Source of the DNA: Streptomyces sp. NK15101
GTDB lineage: Bacteria > Actinomycetota > Actinomycetes > Streptomycetales > Streptomycetaceae
Assembly (NCBI RefSeq): GCF_020400725.1
Contig: NZ_JAINVG010000073.1
Location: forward strand, 1 to 40,365
Direction: 5' to 3'
DNA length: 40,365 bases
Shown piece after piece: positions 7,930 to 14,854 of this stretch. Under the pieces are notes generated by a model that did no database searches, was not told the origin of the DNA, and worked only from the letters and a program-made list of their open reading frames with translations. Position 1 is the first letter of the stretch; each line of letters starts with the position of its first letter. The position numbers and the translations under genes were made by a program.

Positions 7930-8681
7930 ACCGTCACCGTCCGGAAGACAGCGACCCACTTCTACCAAGGCGCTCAGCGGCTTGAGTTCAGCGGGCCGTC
8001 GGCCGGCCCAGGAAGCCGGCTCCCCCGTCATGGCCTACGTGTCCGGCCGACGGCACCATCCACGGACCCTCGTCCTCCGTCCTCGTGGAAGCCGACTGCC
8101 CGCTCCTCAGCGAGACGGGGACGGCGCGCTTCGGACGAGGCGAGGTCGCTGATGACGTCCTGCTCGGCGGTCAGGTCTCCCCGGCCTGCGCCCAGCGGCT
8201 TACAGGAGGCCGAGGTGTTGCCCGACCGATCGTGACGCCTCACGGGCCGTGAGAAGTCACCCCGCCGTCGCCGCTGGAGCGCGTGCGCCCCTCGCCGTCA
8301 CCCCGCGCTACGGGAAGTACATGGCGGCGCGTGCTCCGGGAACACACCGCACGCCTACACGACGCTGCTTGAACGGCTGTGCCGTGGCGTTGCAGCGGTC
8401 TTCGGACGCTCGGAGCTGGTCCTCGATCTCGGCGAGGTCAGTGAAGTCGGCAGCGGCCGAACGCCTTCGCGTCGTGGACGTCGTAGGCGGCCAGGTCTGC
8501 CGGACCGGGCGGCCCGATGTCCAGGTCAGGCAGGTAGCGGTTCGGCTGCCGCCGCCGGGTCACGTAGCGGCTTGAGCACATGGGACCAGGCGATGCCCTC
8601 GTCGAGCGTGGCGGCGAGGACTGATTCCTCATGGGTGCCCGGTACGCAGGCGCCCGGGTCGGTGTGGTCCGTCGGCCGCTG
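7930..8681. other. 752-bp stretch without a clear gene, probably decayed sequence
   Basis: No intact gene is visible. A perfect 7+1+7 palindrome (CTCACGGGCCGTGAG) sits at 8239-8253. On the minus strand around 8400-8640, pieces such as DEGIAWSHVLKPL and DLAEIEDQLRASEDRC appear in different frames with gene-like composition, so this may be a disrupted gene. I cannot name it. Confidence 0.4.
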
Positions 8682-8981
8682 TCACTCGGATCGGTAGGAG
8701 CCGACTGCGTCCAGGTAGGTCACGGTGGGCTGCTCCGTGCAGATCTCGCTCAGGGCGGCGCGATAGCGCTGGAACGAGGCCAGCCGGTGATGCGGGGCCG
8801 CCACCGGGTCGCCCTCGGACTCGATCAGAGCCAGAAAGCTGCCGCTGCCGTCGAGCCGAAAGGTGTCGTAGCGCAGGCTGCGCGGACGGGCCCGCTCAAG
8901 GTGCTCGTAGACGGCGTGCAGCAACGCCACGCTCTGCTCCACTCGTTCCGGCCTGACGGTGTACCGGATCATGACGCGCAT
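8682..8981 (-). CDS. Antibiotic biosynthesis monooxygenase (ABM)-like small protein
   Basis: The 99-residue protein starts MRVMIRYTVRPERVEQSVAL and continues through VYEHLERARPRSLRYDTFRL. This is the ferredoxin-like strand-helix pattern of ABM/YgiN-type monooxygenases, with a typical length for the family. The ATG at 8981 has AGGGGG about 7 nt upstream. Such proteins are often cofactor-free oxidases or small-molecule-binding dimers; the substrate here is unknown. It diverges from a TetR gene at 9083 with GACAG/CTGTC repeats between them, so it is likely under that regulator. Confidence 0.65.
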   Translation of the reverse strand: MRVMIRYTVRPERVEQSVALLHAVYEHLERARPRSLRYDTFRLDGSGSFLALIESEGDPVAAPHHRLASFQRYRAALSEICTEQPTVTYLDAVGSYRSE

Positions 8982-9028
8982 GTTGCCCCCTTCTCTGCGG
9001 TGCATCGGCCTGCCCGCAGATTTCATCG

Positions 9029-9058
9029 GACAGCCCGTCTTTCACGAGACAGGCTGTC
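9029..9058. promoter_or_regulatory. Candidate TetR operator with GACAG/CTGTC half-sites
   Basis: GACAGCC (9029-9035) is matched by GGCTGTC (9052-9058), and an inner palindrome GACAGGCTGTC spans 9048-9058. It lies between the divergent ABM-like gene and the TetR gene starting at 9083. The same half-site occurs in the TetR intergenic region at 25453-25494. Confidence 0.55.
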
Positions 9059-9082
9059 AAGCGAATATCAGGGTTCGGAGCC

Positions 9083-9699
9083 ATGCCCCCCACTCGGAAG
9101 TACGAACAGCAGCTGCGCGCCCGGGCCGCAGAGGAGACAAGGCGCCGCATTCTCGACGCCGCCTACCAGCGACTGCGTGAGGCGCCGTCCGAACCGGTCA
9201 GCGTGGACAAGGTCGCCAAGCTCGCGGAGGTGTCGCGCTCCACCGTCTATACGGTCTTCGGCTCACGCGCGGGCTTGTTCGACGCACTCGGCATGGACCT
9301 GCTGAAGCGCGGCGGATTCACCGACATGGTGCGCGCGGTGCTCCACCCGGATGCCCGAGAGGGCCTGCGTGGCGGCATCCGCAGCAACGTGCTGATGTAC
9401 GCGGCACACCGGGACGTGCTTCGCGCCTTGTTCTCGATGGCCCAGCTCGACGCCGAAGCGGTCGGCGGCGCGGTTCAGCGCCTCGAACGCGGACGCGCCG
9501 AAGGCATGAGCGGCCTCGCCGGCCGACTGGCCGAGCAAGGTGCGCTCCGCGCCGGCCTCACCGCCGCTCAGGCCGTCGACGTGCTATGGCTGCTGACCAG
9601 CTTCGACAGCTTGACCTGCTCTATAGCGGCCGCTCGCTGCGACCCGAACTTGTCGCCACGACCTTGGTCAGCACCGCCGAGCACGGCTTGTGCTCCTGA
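9083..9699 (+). pseudogene. TetR-family regulator with a C-terminal frameshift
   Basis: The ATG at 9083 opens a TetR protein: RRRILDAAYQRLREAPSEPV, then VDKVAKLAEVSRSTVYTVFG and SRAGLFDALG. The ligand-binding part follows normally to VDVLWLLTSFDS, where the frame changes at about 9612. Adding one base in AGCTTGACC restores FDLLYSGRSLRPELVATTL and STAEHGLCS before a stop at 9697-9699, a natural TetR ending of about 205 residues. As read, the frame instead runs to 9955 through low-quality sequence and overlaps the next gene. This is either a real frameshift, which would leave the DNA-binding domain intact, or a one-base sequencing error. Confidence 0.75.
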
Positions 9700-9854
9700 G
9701 AACGGTGGGGTCGCACATGAACCCCCGAAGGACTTCCGGAACCAACCATTTGGCCGCGTCGGCCGTAGCCCGCCGCGGCCAAGACGGACTGGTCGGGCCG
9801 TCGACAGACGCGGCCGCCCGGCCCCTCGGTCTCGCCCGGAGAGTGAGGCACCCC

Positions 9855-10031
9855 ATGACCACGGCCAAGGACATGCTCGCCACCTACCCGGCCGACCTCG
9901 GGAACATCGACAAGGCGTGCGGCGACGAATGCGCCTCACACGCGGACATGCATGAGCACTGCCGCCTGTGTGCGGAGGCGTGCCGTGCCCGCGAAGCGGC
10001 GTGCAACGAACTCATGGCGGCTCTGGGCTGA
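9855..10031 (+). CDS. Shortened four-helix copper-storage (Csp/DUF326-like) protein
   Basis: The 58-residue product begins MTTAKDMLATYPADLGNID and continues KACGDECASHADMHEHCRLC, AEACRAREAACNELMAALG. Both ends match the ends of Csp-type four-helix proteins, whose usual length is about 120-140 residues. The first two Cys-rich helices that should lie between GNID and KACGDEC are absent, so the gene looks like an in-frame internal deletion. One late CxxC is also changed (CRAR). Csp proteins store Cu(I) on Cys lining a helical bundle. Five Cys and several His remain here, but a complete bundle cannot form from one chain. GAGG precedes the ATG by about 9 nt. Confidence 0.65.
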   Translation: MTTAKDMLATYPADLGNIDKACGDECASHADMHEHCRLCAEACRAREAACNELMAALG

Positions 10032-10117
10032 CCCGTGGCAGGGCTCGGCCCTCTGCCCGCTCGCGCGGCTGTGCTCGCGCATCCGATGGAGAGCGGACAA
10101 GTCTCCGCCGGTTTCGC

Positions 10118-10444
10118 ATGCCCCCTGGGAGCATTGAGAGCGTCAGCGACATCTGCAGCTGCTCCTTGCCGTGCCCCTGCACCTTCGCCCAGGCACCTGC
10201 ACACGGGTCGTGTCTGTTCACCCTCGTATGGCAGGTGCGCGAAGGACACTTCGGGGACGTTCGACTCGATGGCCTCGGGGTCGTGGCACTGGGCGAGTTC
10301 GCCGGCAACATGTGGGCGGAGAAGAACGACTCCCGGATGAGCGTGATGTTCTCCATCGACGCGAAGGGCACGGCAGCCCAACGAGAGGCGCTCGAGGAAA
10401 TCTTCCGAGGCACAAGCGTCAGCGTTCCGCGCTATGCGGCCTGA
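10118..10444 (+). CDS. DUF1326-domain protein, C-terminally truncated
   Basis: The frame from ATG 10118 (MPPGSIESVSDICSCSLPCP) shows the DUF1326 opening, with a CSCSLPCPCTF Cys cluster. It continues LFTLVWQVREGHFGDVRLDG, GVVALGEFAGNMWAEKNDS and AAQREALEEIFRG. The normal family continues for roughly another 90-100 residues after EEIFRG. Here the protein ends after 12 unrelated residues, at residue 108. The truncation has left the N-terminal half readable. DUF1326 function is unknown; the Cys cluster and its place beside a Csp remnant hint at metal binding. No convincing ribosome site was found. Confidence 0.65.
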   Translation: MPPGSIESVSDICSCSLPCPCTFAQAPAHGSCLFTLVWQVREGHFGDVRLDGLGVVALGEFAGNMWAEKNDSRMSVMFSIDAKGTAAQREALEEIFRGTSVSVPRYAA

Positions 10445-10683
10445 CCAGGGTGACCTGGCCAGGCCGTTCCGGTACCGACGCGAGCTGCGCTTCAGACTGC
10501 CGACGAGGTCTTGCCGGAATCAGCGTCGGCGGTGGGGGGTCCTGGCTGGTTGAGGGGGCGGCTCGTCCCGCCGGCACAGACCACCAGTGGGATCGAGTCG
10601 CCTTCAGGAGCGGGGCCAGGACCGCGGCGATTCCTTGTCCTTACCGTCAGGCGCATGGCTGACGCCGCAGTCCCGAGGCGGGT

Positions 10684-11007
10684 TCAGGAGTCGTGGAGCA
10701 TGTCGCGCATGTGGACGATCTCCGCGGTCTGGGTCTTGGTGATCCGGTCGGCGAGTTCCCTGACGCTGCGGGTGGCGGCGTCGCTCTCGGCCATCTGGGA
10801 CATGGTGACGGCCTGGCGGTGATGAGGGATCGTCTGCTGGGCGAAGGTGACGTCGGCCTCGTCGTGAGCCCCAAGTTGGGGGGTTGTGGTGGCGGGGGAC
10901 GTGGTGGCCGGCGCGGCTGGGTCGTCTTCGCCGCAGCCCGTCAGGGTGAGTCCGGCGACCAGGGCGGCAGCGGCGGCGATGAGTGCGTACGGCGACGGGC
11001 GGCGCAC
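10684..11007 (-). CDS. Short DUF305 lipoprotein (single repeat)
   Basis: The 107-residue protein has a lipoprotein signal (AAAAALVAGLTLTGC, lipobox LTGC) and a Thr/Pro linker. It carries a DUF305 core (FAQQTIPHHRQAVTMSQMAE, then ELADRITKTQTAEIVHMRDM). DUF305 proteins usually contain two such halves with His/Met motifs and about 200 residues. Here the first-half motif runs straight into what resembles the end of the second half, so it is either a natural short form or an internal deletion product. DUF305 proteins are extracytoplasmic and often linked to copper. It is the last gene of a seven-gene minus-strand operon, 10 nt after the ABC permease. Confidence 0.75.
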   Translation of the reverse strand: MRRPSPYALIAAAAALVAGLTLTGCGEDDPAAPATTSPATTTPQLGAHDEADVTFAQQTIPHHRQAVTMSQMAESDAATRSVRELADRITKTQTAEIVHMRDMLHDS

Positions 11008-11017
11008 CTGGTGGTCT

Positions 11018-12523
11018 TCATGATCTGCCTCCGGGGATGCGGCCGGTACGGCGGAACAGTGCGGTGGCGGCCAGGGTGAGGCCCGCGAGCCAGGCGAGGG
11101 CGAGGAGCAGGGGGCCGGTGGCGTCGAACCCCGGGGTCACGGCGGCGTCGGTCAGGACGCGGCCGGCACCGTAGCCGGGCAGGGCGTGAGCCCATCCGGG
11201 CGGAGTGGGGCGGAGCATGGGGCTCTGACCGATGCCGAGGTCGAGGAACGGGATGAGGAAGGCGACGAGGACGCCGCCGAGACGGCCGAAGACCGGGCCG
11301 AGCAGGACGCCGACGAGAGCGTAGGTCAGGGCGATGAGCACGCTGGCGCCCAGGTAGCGGGCCCAGTCGCGGGCGTCGAAGACGGTGGCGGTGACGGCGA
11401 GGGAGGCGGCGGTCGCCGCGAGCGCGCCGAGGGCGACGACGGCGAGCCGTGCGGCGAGGAGGGCGGTGGGGCGGAAGCCGGCCAGGGCGAGCCGGCGGTC
11501 CGCAGCGTGGGCGTCGAGGATCGTGAACAGGCCGACCAGGGCGGCGAGCGACCCGATGGCGATCGGGGCCATGGTGCCGCCGTGGATGTCGGGCAGCCAC
11601 ACCCGTACGGTACGGTCCGCGCCGTTCTCGGGGACGGTCAGAGTGGTGAACTCGCTCGGGGTGGTCGCGACGGAGAGGAGGACGAACACTGCGGGGACGG
11701 CGACGAGCAGCGCCCACAGCACCCGGTTGCGGCCCGTCTCCCGCAGGCCGGCCAGGAGTCCGGCGGACAGCTGGGAGACCAGCGAACCGGACGGAGCACG
11801 GCGACGGGCGTGGGCGGTACGGCTGGTCGCGATGACGACCGTCCAGGCGACCGCGGCCGCGGCGGCCGTCCCCACCAGGGCCCAGCCGAGGTCCCCGACG
11901 CGTCCACCGTGTCCGGAAGGCAGGTCGACCATCCACAGGGTGACGAAGTGGGTCGGCAGAATCCGCGTGAGCGGCCGGTCGGCGGCCCCGAGGACGGGGC
12001 CGAGGAAGACGTCGAGGATCCACACGAACAGCACCAGCACCGTGCCGTTGACCGGGTTCGAGACCAGGGCACCGGCCACCGCGCCGATCGCCAGGTAGAT
12101 CACCGCGTACATCACCGTCCCCGCGACGACGCGGCCGGGTGCGTCGCCGAGGCCGGTACGGGCGGCGAGCGCGACCAGGGCGGCGGCGGAGGCGAACAGA
12201 GCGAGGGCCAGTCCGGTCGTCAGGCGGGCGGCCACGAGCCGAGCGGGCGCGAGACCGGCGAGGACGAGGCGGCGGTCGGTGGTGCGCGACCCTCGCAGCT
12301 GGAAGTACATGGCGACGGCGGCGATGAACCCGGCGGCCCAGCCGGCCGTCGCGGTCTCGACCGGAGGCCCGCCGACGCCGCCGAGGAGTTCGGCGGCGTC
12401 GGCCAGCGGACGGGAGGCGACGACGACGAAGACGACCGGTACGAGGACGAGTACCAGCAGGTTCACCGGGGTGCGGGCGGCATCGGTCAGGAAGCGGCGG
12501 GCGAGGAGACCGGTGGCGGTCAT
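11018..12523 (-). CDS. ABC transporter permease with two homologous halves
   Basis: The 501-residue protein has about a dozen hydrophobic segments. Each half contains the same landmark: DRRLVLAGLAPARLVAARL near residue 83 and DRRLALAGFRPTALLAARL near residue 341. It therefore arose by duplication of a six-TM unit, as in ABC-2 exporters. The two halves are separated by a cytoplasmic Arg-rich stretch (SRTAHARRRAPSG). An extracellular loop with LPDIHGGTMAPIA precedes the second landmark. The start ATG at 12523 overlaps the stop of the ABC ATPase (ATGA), so the two are translationally coupled. The substrate is unknown; position opposite the copper ATPase suggests a role in metal stress or lipid/lipoprotein export. 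Confidence 0.85.
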   Translation of the reverse strand: MTATGLLARRFLTDAARTPVNLLVLVLVPVVFVVVASRPLADAAELLGGVGGPPVETATAGWAAGFIAAVAMYFQLRGSRTTDRRLVLAGLAPARLVAARLTTGLALALFASAAALVALAARTGLGDAPGRVVAGTVMYAVIYLAIGAVAGALVSNPVNGTVLVLFVWILDVFLGPVLGAADRPLTRILPTHFVTLWMVDLPSGHGGRVGDLGWALVGTAAAAAVAWTVVIATSRTAHARRRAPSGSLVSQLSAGLLAGLRETGRNRVLWALLVAVPAVFVLLSVATTPSEFTTLTVPENGADRTVRVWLPDIHGGTMAPIAIGSLAALVGLFTILDAHAADRRLALAGFRPTALLAARLAVVALGALAATAASLAVTATVFDARDWARYLGASVLIALTYALVGVLLGPVFGRLGGVLVAFLIPFLDLGIGQSPMLRPTPPGWAHALPGYGAGRVLTDAAVTPGFDATGPLLLALAWLAGLTLAATALFRRTGRIPGGRS

Positions 12524-13194
12524 GCTCCCACCGCCCGTCCGCCGCGGAGCCGCACGATGCGGTCGAAGCGTTCGATGTCGGTGACGAAGTGGCTGACGAT
12601 CAGTACCGAACGGCCCGACTGCCTCCGCTCGGCGACCAGGTCCCAGAACTTCAGGTACGTGTCGAAGTCGAAGCCGGCGTACGGCTCGTCGAGGAGCAGC
12701 AACTCCGGGTCGGCGAGCAGCGCCAGGCCCAGATTGAGCTTGGCCAGCGTCCCGCCCGAGAGCCGGTCGGCGCGGGTGGCGGCGTACTTCTCGAAGCCGA
12801 GCCGGGCGTAGATCTCGGCTCGATTGGCGCGCTCGGCATGACCGGGCAGCCCGTAGGCGTGGCCGAAGAGCTCGAAGTGCTCGTCGCAGGTGAGTCGTTC
12901 GTAGACGACCGGCTCCTGCGGGCAGTACCCGATCCGTCCACGGCGGATGACCGTACCGGCGTCCGGGGCGAGGTCCCCGACCAGGATCCGCATCAGTGTG
13001 CTCTTGCCCGAGCCGTTCTCTCCGACGAGACCGACGATCTCACCGGTCGCCAGGCCGAGGTCCACACCGCGCAACACCGGAGATGACCGGCGGAGCGGCC
13101 CGCGCCTGTATGCCTTCGTGATCCCGCTCGCGGTGAGCAGCGCAGCGTCGGTGACGGCTTCCCCAGCTCCCGTCAGCGCCGTGTCGCCGGTCAC
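12520..13194 (-). CDS. ABC transporter ATP-binding protein
   Basis: The 224-residue ATPase has Walker A GENGSGKST at 58-66, a Q-loop (GYCPQE) near 93, signature LSGGT at 145-149, Walker B LLLLDE at 165-170 and the switch His at 202 (VSHF). Together with the permease encoded next it should form an ABC-2-type exporter. The GTG start at 13194 overlaps the stop of the preceding small membrane gene by the GTGA pattern. The stop overlaps the permease start. A longer upstream reading is possible but would run through the neighbouring gene, so the short form is preferred. Confidence 0.9.
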   Translation of the reverse strand: MTGDTALTGAGEAVTDAALLTASGITKAYRRGPLRRSSPVLRGVDLGLATGEIVGLVGENGSGKSTLMRILVGDLAPDAGTVIRRGRIGYCPQEPVVYERLTCDEHFELFGHAYGLPGHAERANRAEIYARLGFEKYAATRADRLSGGTLAKLNLGLALLADPELLLLDEPYAGFDFDTYLKFWDLVAERRQSGRSVLIVSHFVTDIERFDRIVRLRGGRAVGA

Positions 13195-13472
13195 CGAGCC
13201 CTCCGGGACCGGGCCGGTGGCGTGGCCGGGATGTCGCGCAGGGTGTCGGCGACGGCCCAGGTCAGTGCGGCGGCGATGCCGGTGACGCCCCACAGTCCCC
13301 AGGCAGCGGCGGAGGCGTCCTCGACCAGGAGCGCGGGGAGGGCCGACAGGCCTGCGAGCGGCAGAACGACGGACACCTCGCGGGTGGGACCGTGGTGCCG
13401 GTGGACGTGGACGGCGCAGATCGCCACAGCGAGAACGCCGATGGCAAGCAGGAGCCAGATCAGTACGGTCAC
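13191..13472 (-). CDS. Small three-TM membrane protein of unknown function
   Basis: The 93-residue protein has three hydrophobic segments: LIWLLLAIGVLAVAICAVHV, then VVLPLAGLSALPALLV and AAWGLWGVTGIAAALTWAVA. A basic tail ends RSRRAR, and the only notable metal-like cluster is HVHRHHG. No family is recognised. The GTG start at 13472 overlaps the methyltransferase stop and its own stop overlaps the ABC ATPase start, so it is embedded in the operon. It is probably an accessory subunit of the transporter (inference). Confidence 0.7.
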   Translation of the reverse strand: MTVLIWLLLAIGVLAVAICAVHVHRHHGPTREVSVVLPLAGLSALPALLVEDASAAAWGLWGVTGIAAALTWAVADTLRDIPATPPARSRRAR

Positions 13473-14161
13473 GGTCGGCCACCGCCCGGGACGGTTGCAG
13501 GCGGCGTACGGACGGGGGACCGCGAGGCCGGCGTGCGGTGTCGAAGACGGGGCCGGAAGGCGGGGGTGCGGGTTGCGTGGGCGGTCCAGTCCTCGCCGAG
13601 GTGGGCGGCGACCTCGCGTTCCTCGCCACGGGCGGGGCGGACGTACACGTACACCAGGATCGGGAACATGAGGAGGGTCGGGAGGGTCGGCCACTGGAAC
13701 AGGAAGCCGGTCATGACGAGGAGGAAGCCGTCGTACCGCGGGTGGCGCACCCACTCGTACGGTCCGGTGACGGCCGGCCGGTCGTGCTGGGCAGCGTCGT
13801 GGAGGCGTTTCCACGAGGCGGCGATGAGCCAGAATCCGCCGGCGATGGCGACGTAGCCGGCGAGGTGGAACGGGCTGAGGCGCGGGTCACCGGACCAGCC
13901 GGTCAGGTCGTTCCACAGGTGCCCGCCGGCATGCGTGTCCTTCGGGAGCGGGAAGGTGCTGCCGAGCCGACTGCCCCGGAGGCAGACGGTCGGCGGAATG
14001 CCGTACATCTCGGTGAACAGCGCGGCCATGAAGGCGCTGTGGGCGCCCGCAGGCCGCCAGTCGCGGCGGGTCTTCGGGTGGAAGAAGCTCGCCGCGAAGA
14101 CGACGGACAGCGGACTGTTCAGGACGGCCGGCGGCCACAGGCCGTACGCGGCGTCAGCCAT
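13469..14161 (-). CDS. Isoprenylcysteine carboxyl methyltransferase (ICMT)-like membrane protein
   Basis: The 230-residue protein shows the ICMT/phospholipid methyltransferase signature in its C-terminal half: VTGPYEWVRHPRYDGFLLV, a hydrophobic hairpin, then RPARGEEREVAAHLGEDW. These form the SAM-binding pocket in this membrane family. The N-terminal half has hydrophobic segments (NSPLSVVFAASFF, HLAGYVAIAGGFWLIAASW). ATG 14161 has GGGAGG about 7 nt upstream and overlaps the previous gene's stop; another ATG lies at 14176. Its presence in metal-resistance operons is recurrent in actinobacteria, but the methyl acceptor is unknown. Confidence 0.8.
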   Translation of the reverse strand: MADAAYGLWPPAVLNSPLSVVFAASFFHPKTRRDWRPAGAHSAFMAALFTEMYGIPPTVCLRGSRLGSTFPLPKDTHAGGHLWNDLTGWSGDPRLSPFHLAGYVAIAGGFWLIAASWKRLHDAAQHDRPAVTGPYEWVRHPRYDGFLLVMTGFLFQWPTLPTLLMFPILVYVYVRPARGEEREVAAHLGEDWTAHATRTPAFRPRLRHRTPASRSPVRTPPATVPGGGRP

Positions 14162-14435
14162 GGCGGCCTCCCGCACCTGCCTGAGCCGAGGCTTCCGGGA
14201 GGCGGTGGCCGTGAGCGATGGCGGTCATGCGGCGTTCGTACGCGGCTGCGTCGATCCGGTCGCGCAGCCTCAGGGCGATCAGCCGCCGCTCGGCGGCCGC
14301 CAGGGCGGCCCGGCGCCCGGCCAGGCGGGCCAGCGGGGGCCGTCGGGACTCGTCCGGGGTGATCAGGCGGGCGATGTCGTAGAAGATGCCTGCAGCGATC
14401 AGTCCCCCGGCGACGATGGCAATGACGGCGATCAT
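14154..14435 (-). CDS. Small single-TM protein with SHOCT-like tail
   Basis: The 93-residue product has one TM segment (MIAVIAIVAGGLIAAGIFYD). It then has a basic helical region, RRAALAAAERRLIALRLRDR followed by IDAAAYERRM, which resembles the short oligomerisation motif (SHOCT-like) found at the ends of many small bacterial proteins. It lies 30 nt after the DUF2933 gene and overlaps the methyltransferase start, so it belongs to the same operon. Function is unknown. Confidence 0.7.
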   Translation of the reverse strand: MIAVIAIVAGGLIAAGIFYDIARLITPDESRRPPLARLAGRRAALAAAERRLIALRLRDRIDAAAYERRMTAIAHGHRLPEASAQAGAGGRHG

Positions 14436-14464
14436 GGAACCCGCCTCCGGCCCGGATCCGGCGG

Positions 14465-14689
14465 TCAGAGCCGCTCGGCATCGTCGTGGTCGTTATCTTC
14501 GCGCCGGTCGTGGTGACCGCTGTGCGTGTTCTGATCGTGCGTGCCGCGCATCATGAAGAACATCATCAGCGGGCAGGCCAGCGCGATGCCGAGGATCGCG
14601 AGCGTGCCGACGGGAACGCCGAGGGTGAGGGCGCCGACGACGGCGATCGCAACGGCGACGGCGTACAGACCCCCGTGGTTGCTCTTCAT
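14465..14689 (-). CDS. DUF2933-type small membrane protein
   Basis: The 74-residue protein begins MKSNHGGLYAVAVAIAVVGA. A second hydrophobic segment is GTLAILGIALACPLMMFFMM, and the tail is charged and His-rich (THSGHHDRRED, DHDD). This is the plan of DUF2933 proteins, which occur widely beside copper and other metal-efflux genes. The ATG at 14689 follows GGAGG by about 6 nt. It is the first gene of the seven-gene operon and diverges from the copper ATPase at 14855, sharing a 165-bp promoter region. The CPLMMFFMM membrane motif and His tail could bind metal (inference). Confidence 0.8.
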   Translation of the reverse strand: MKSNHGGLYAVAVAIAVVGALTLGVPVGTLAILGIALACPLMMFFMMRGTHDQNTHSGHHDRREDNDHDDAERL

Positions 14690-14775
14690 CACGGGCCTCC
14701 TTCCTCCCTGCCATCGTCTCGCTGAGGGACCGGGCATGGTGGGGCCGAACGGTCCCCTTCCAGAGGGCCGGGCAG

Positions 14776-14792
14776 CCCCTGCCTCGCAGGGG
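14776..14792. promoter_or_regulatory. Inverted repeat in the divergent copper promoter region
   Basis: CCCCTGC, 3-nt spacer, GCAGGGG lies in the 165-bp region (14690-14854) between the DUF2933 operon and the copper ATPase. Its position suits a shared operator, but a plain mRNA hairpin is equally possible. I see no TACCCC-type CsoR site here. Confidence 0.35.
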
Positions 14793-14854
14793 TGGCAGGA
14801 GGGGGAGGCCGCGCGGGAGGCTGGATGGGGCAGGCGCGCGAGGAGGCGAGCCCC

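Noticed and set aside
11186..12811. 541-codon plus-strand frame opposite the ABC genes
   Set aside because: Gly/Asp/Glu-rich antisense frame typical of high-GC membrane-protein genes.
14690..14854. CsoR site between the DUF2933 operon and copA
   Set aside because: Only a CCCCTGC/GCAGGGG hairpin is present; the AT-flanked G-tract pattern is absent.
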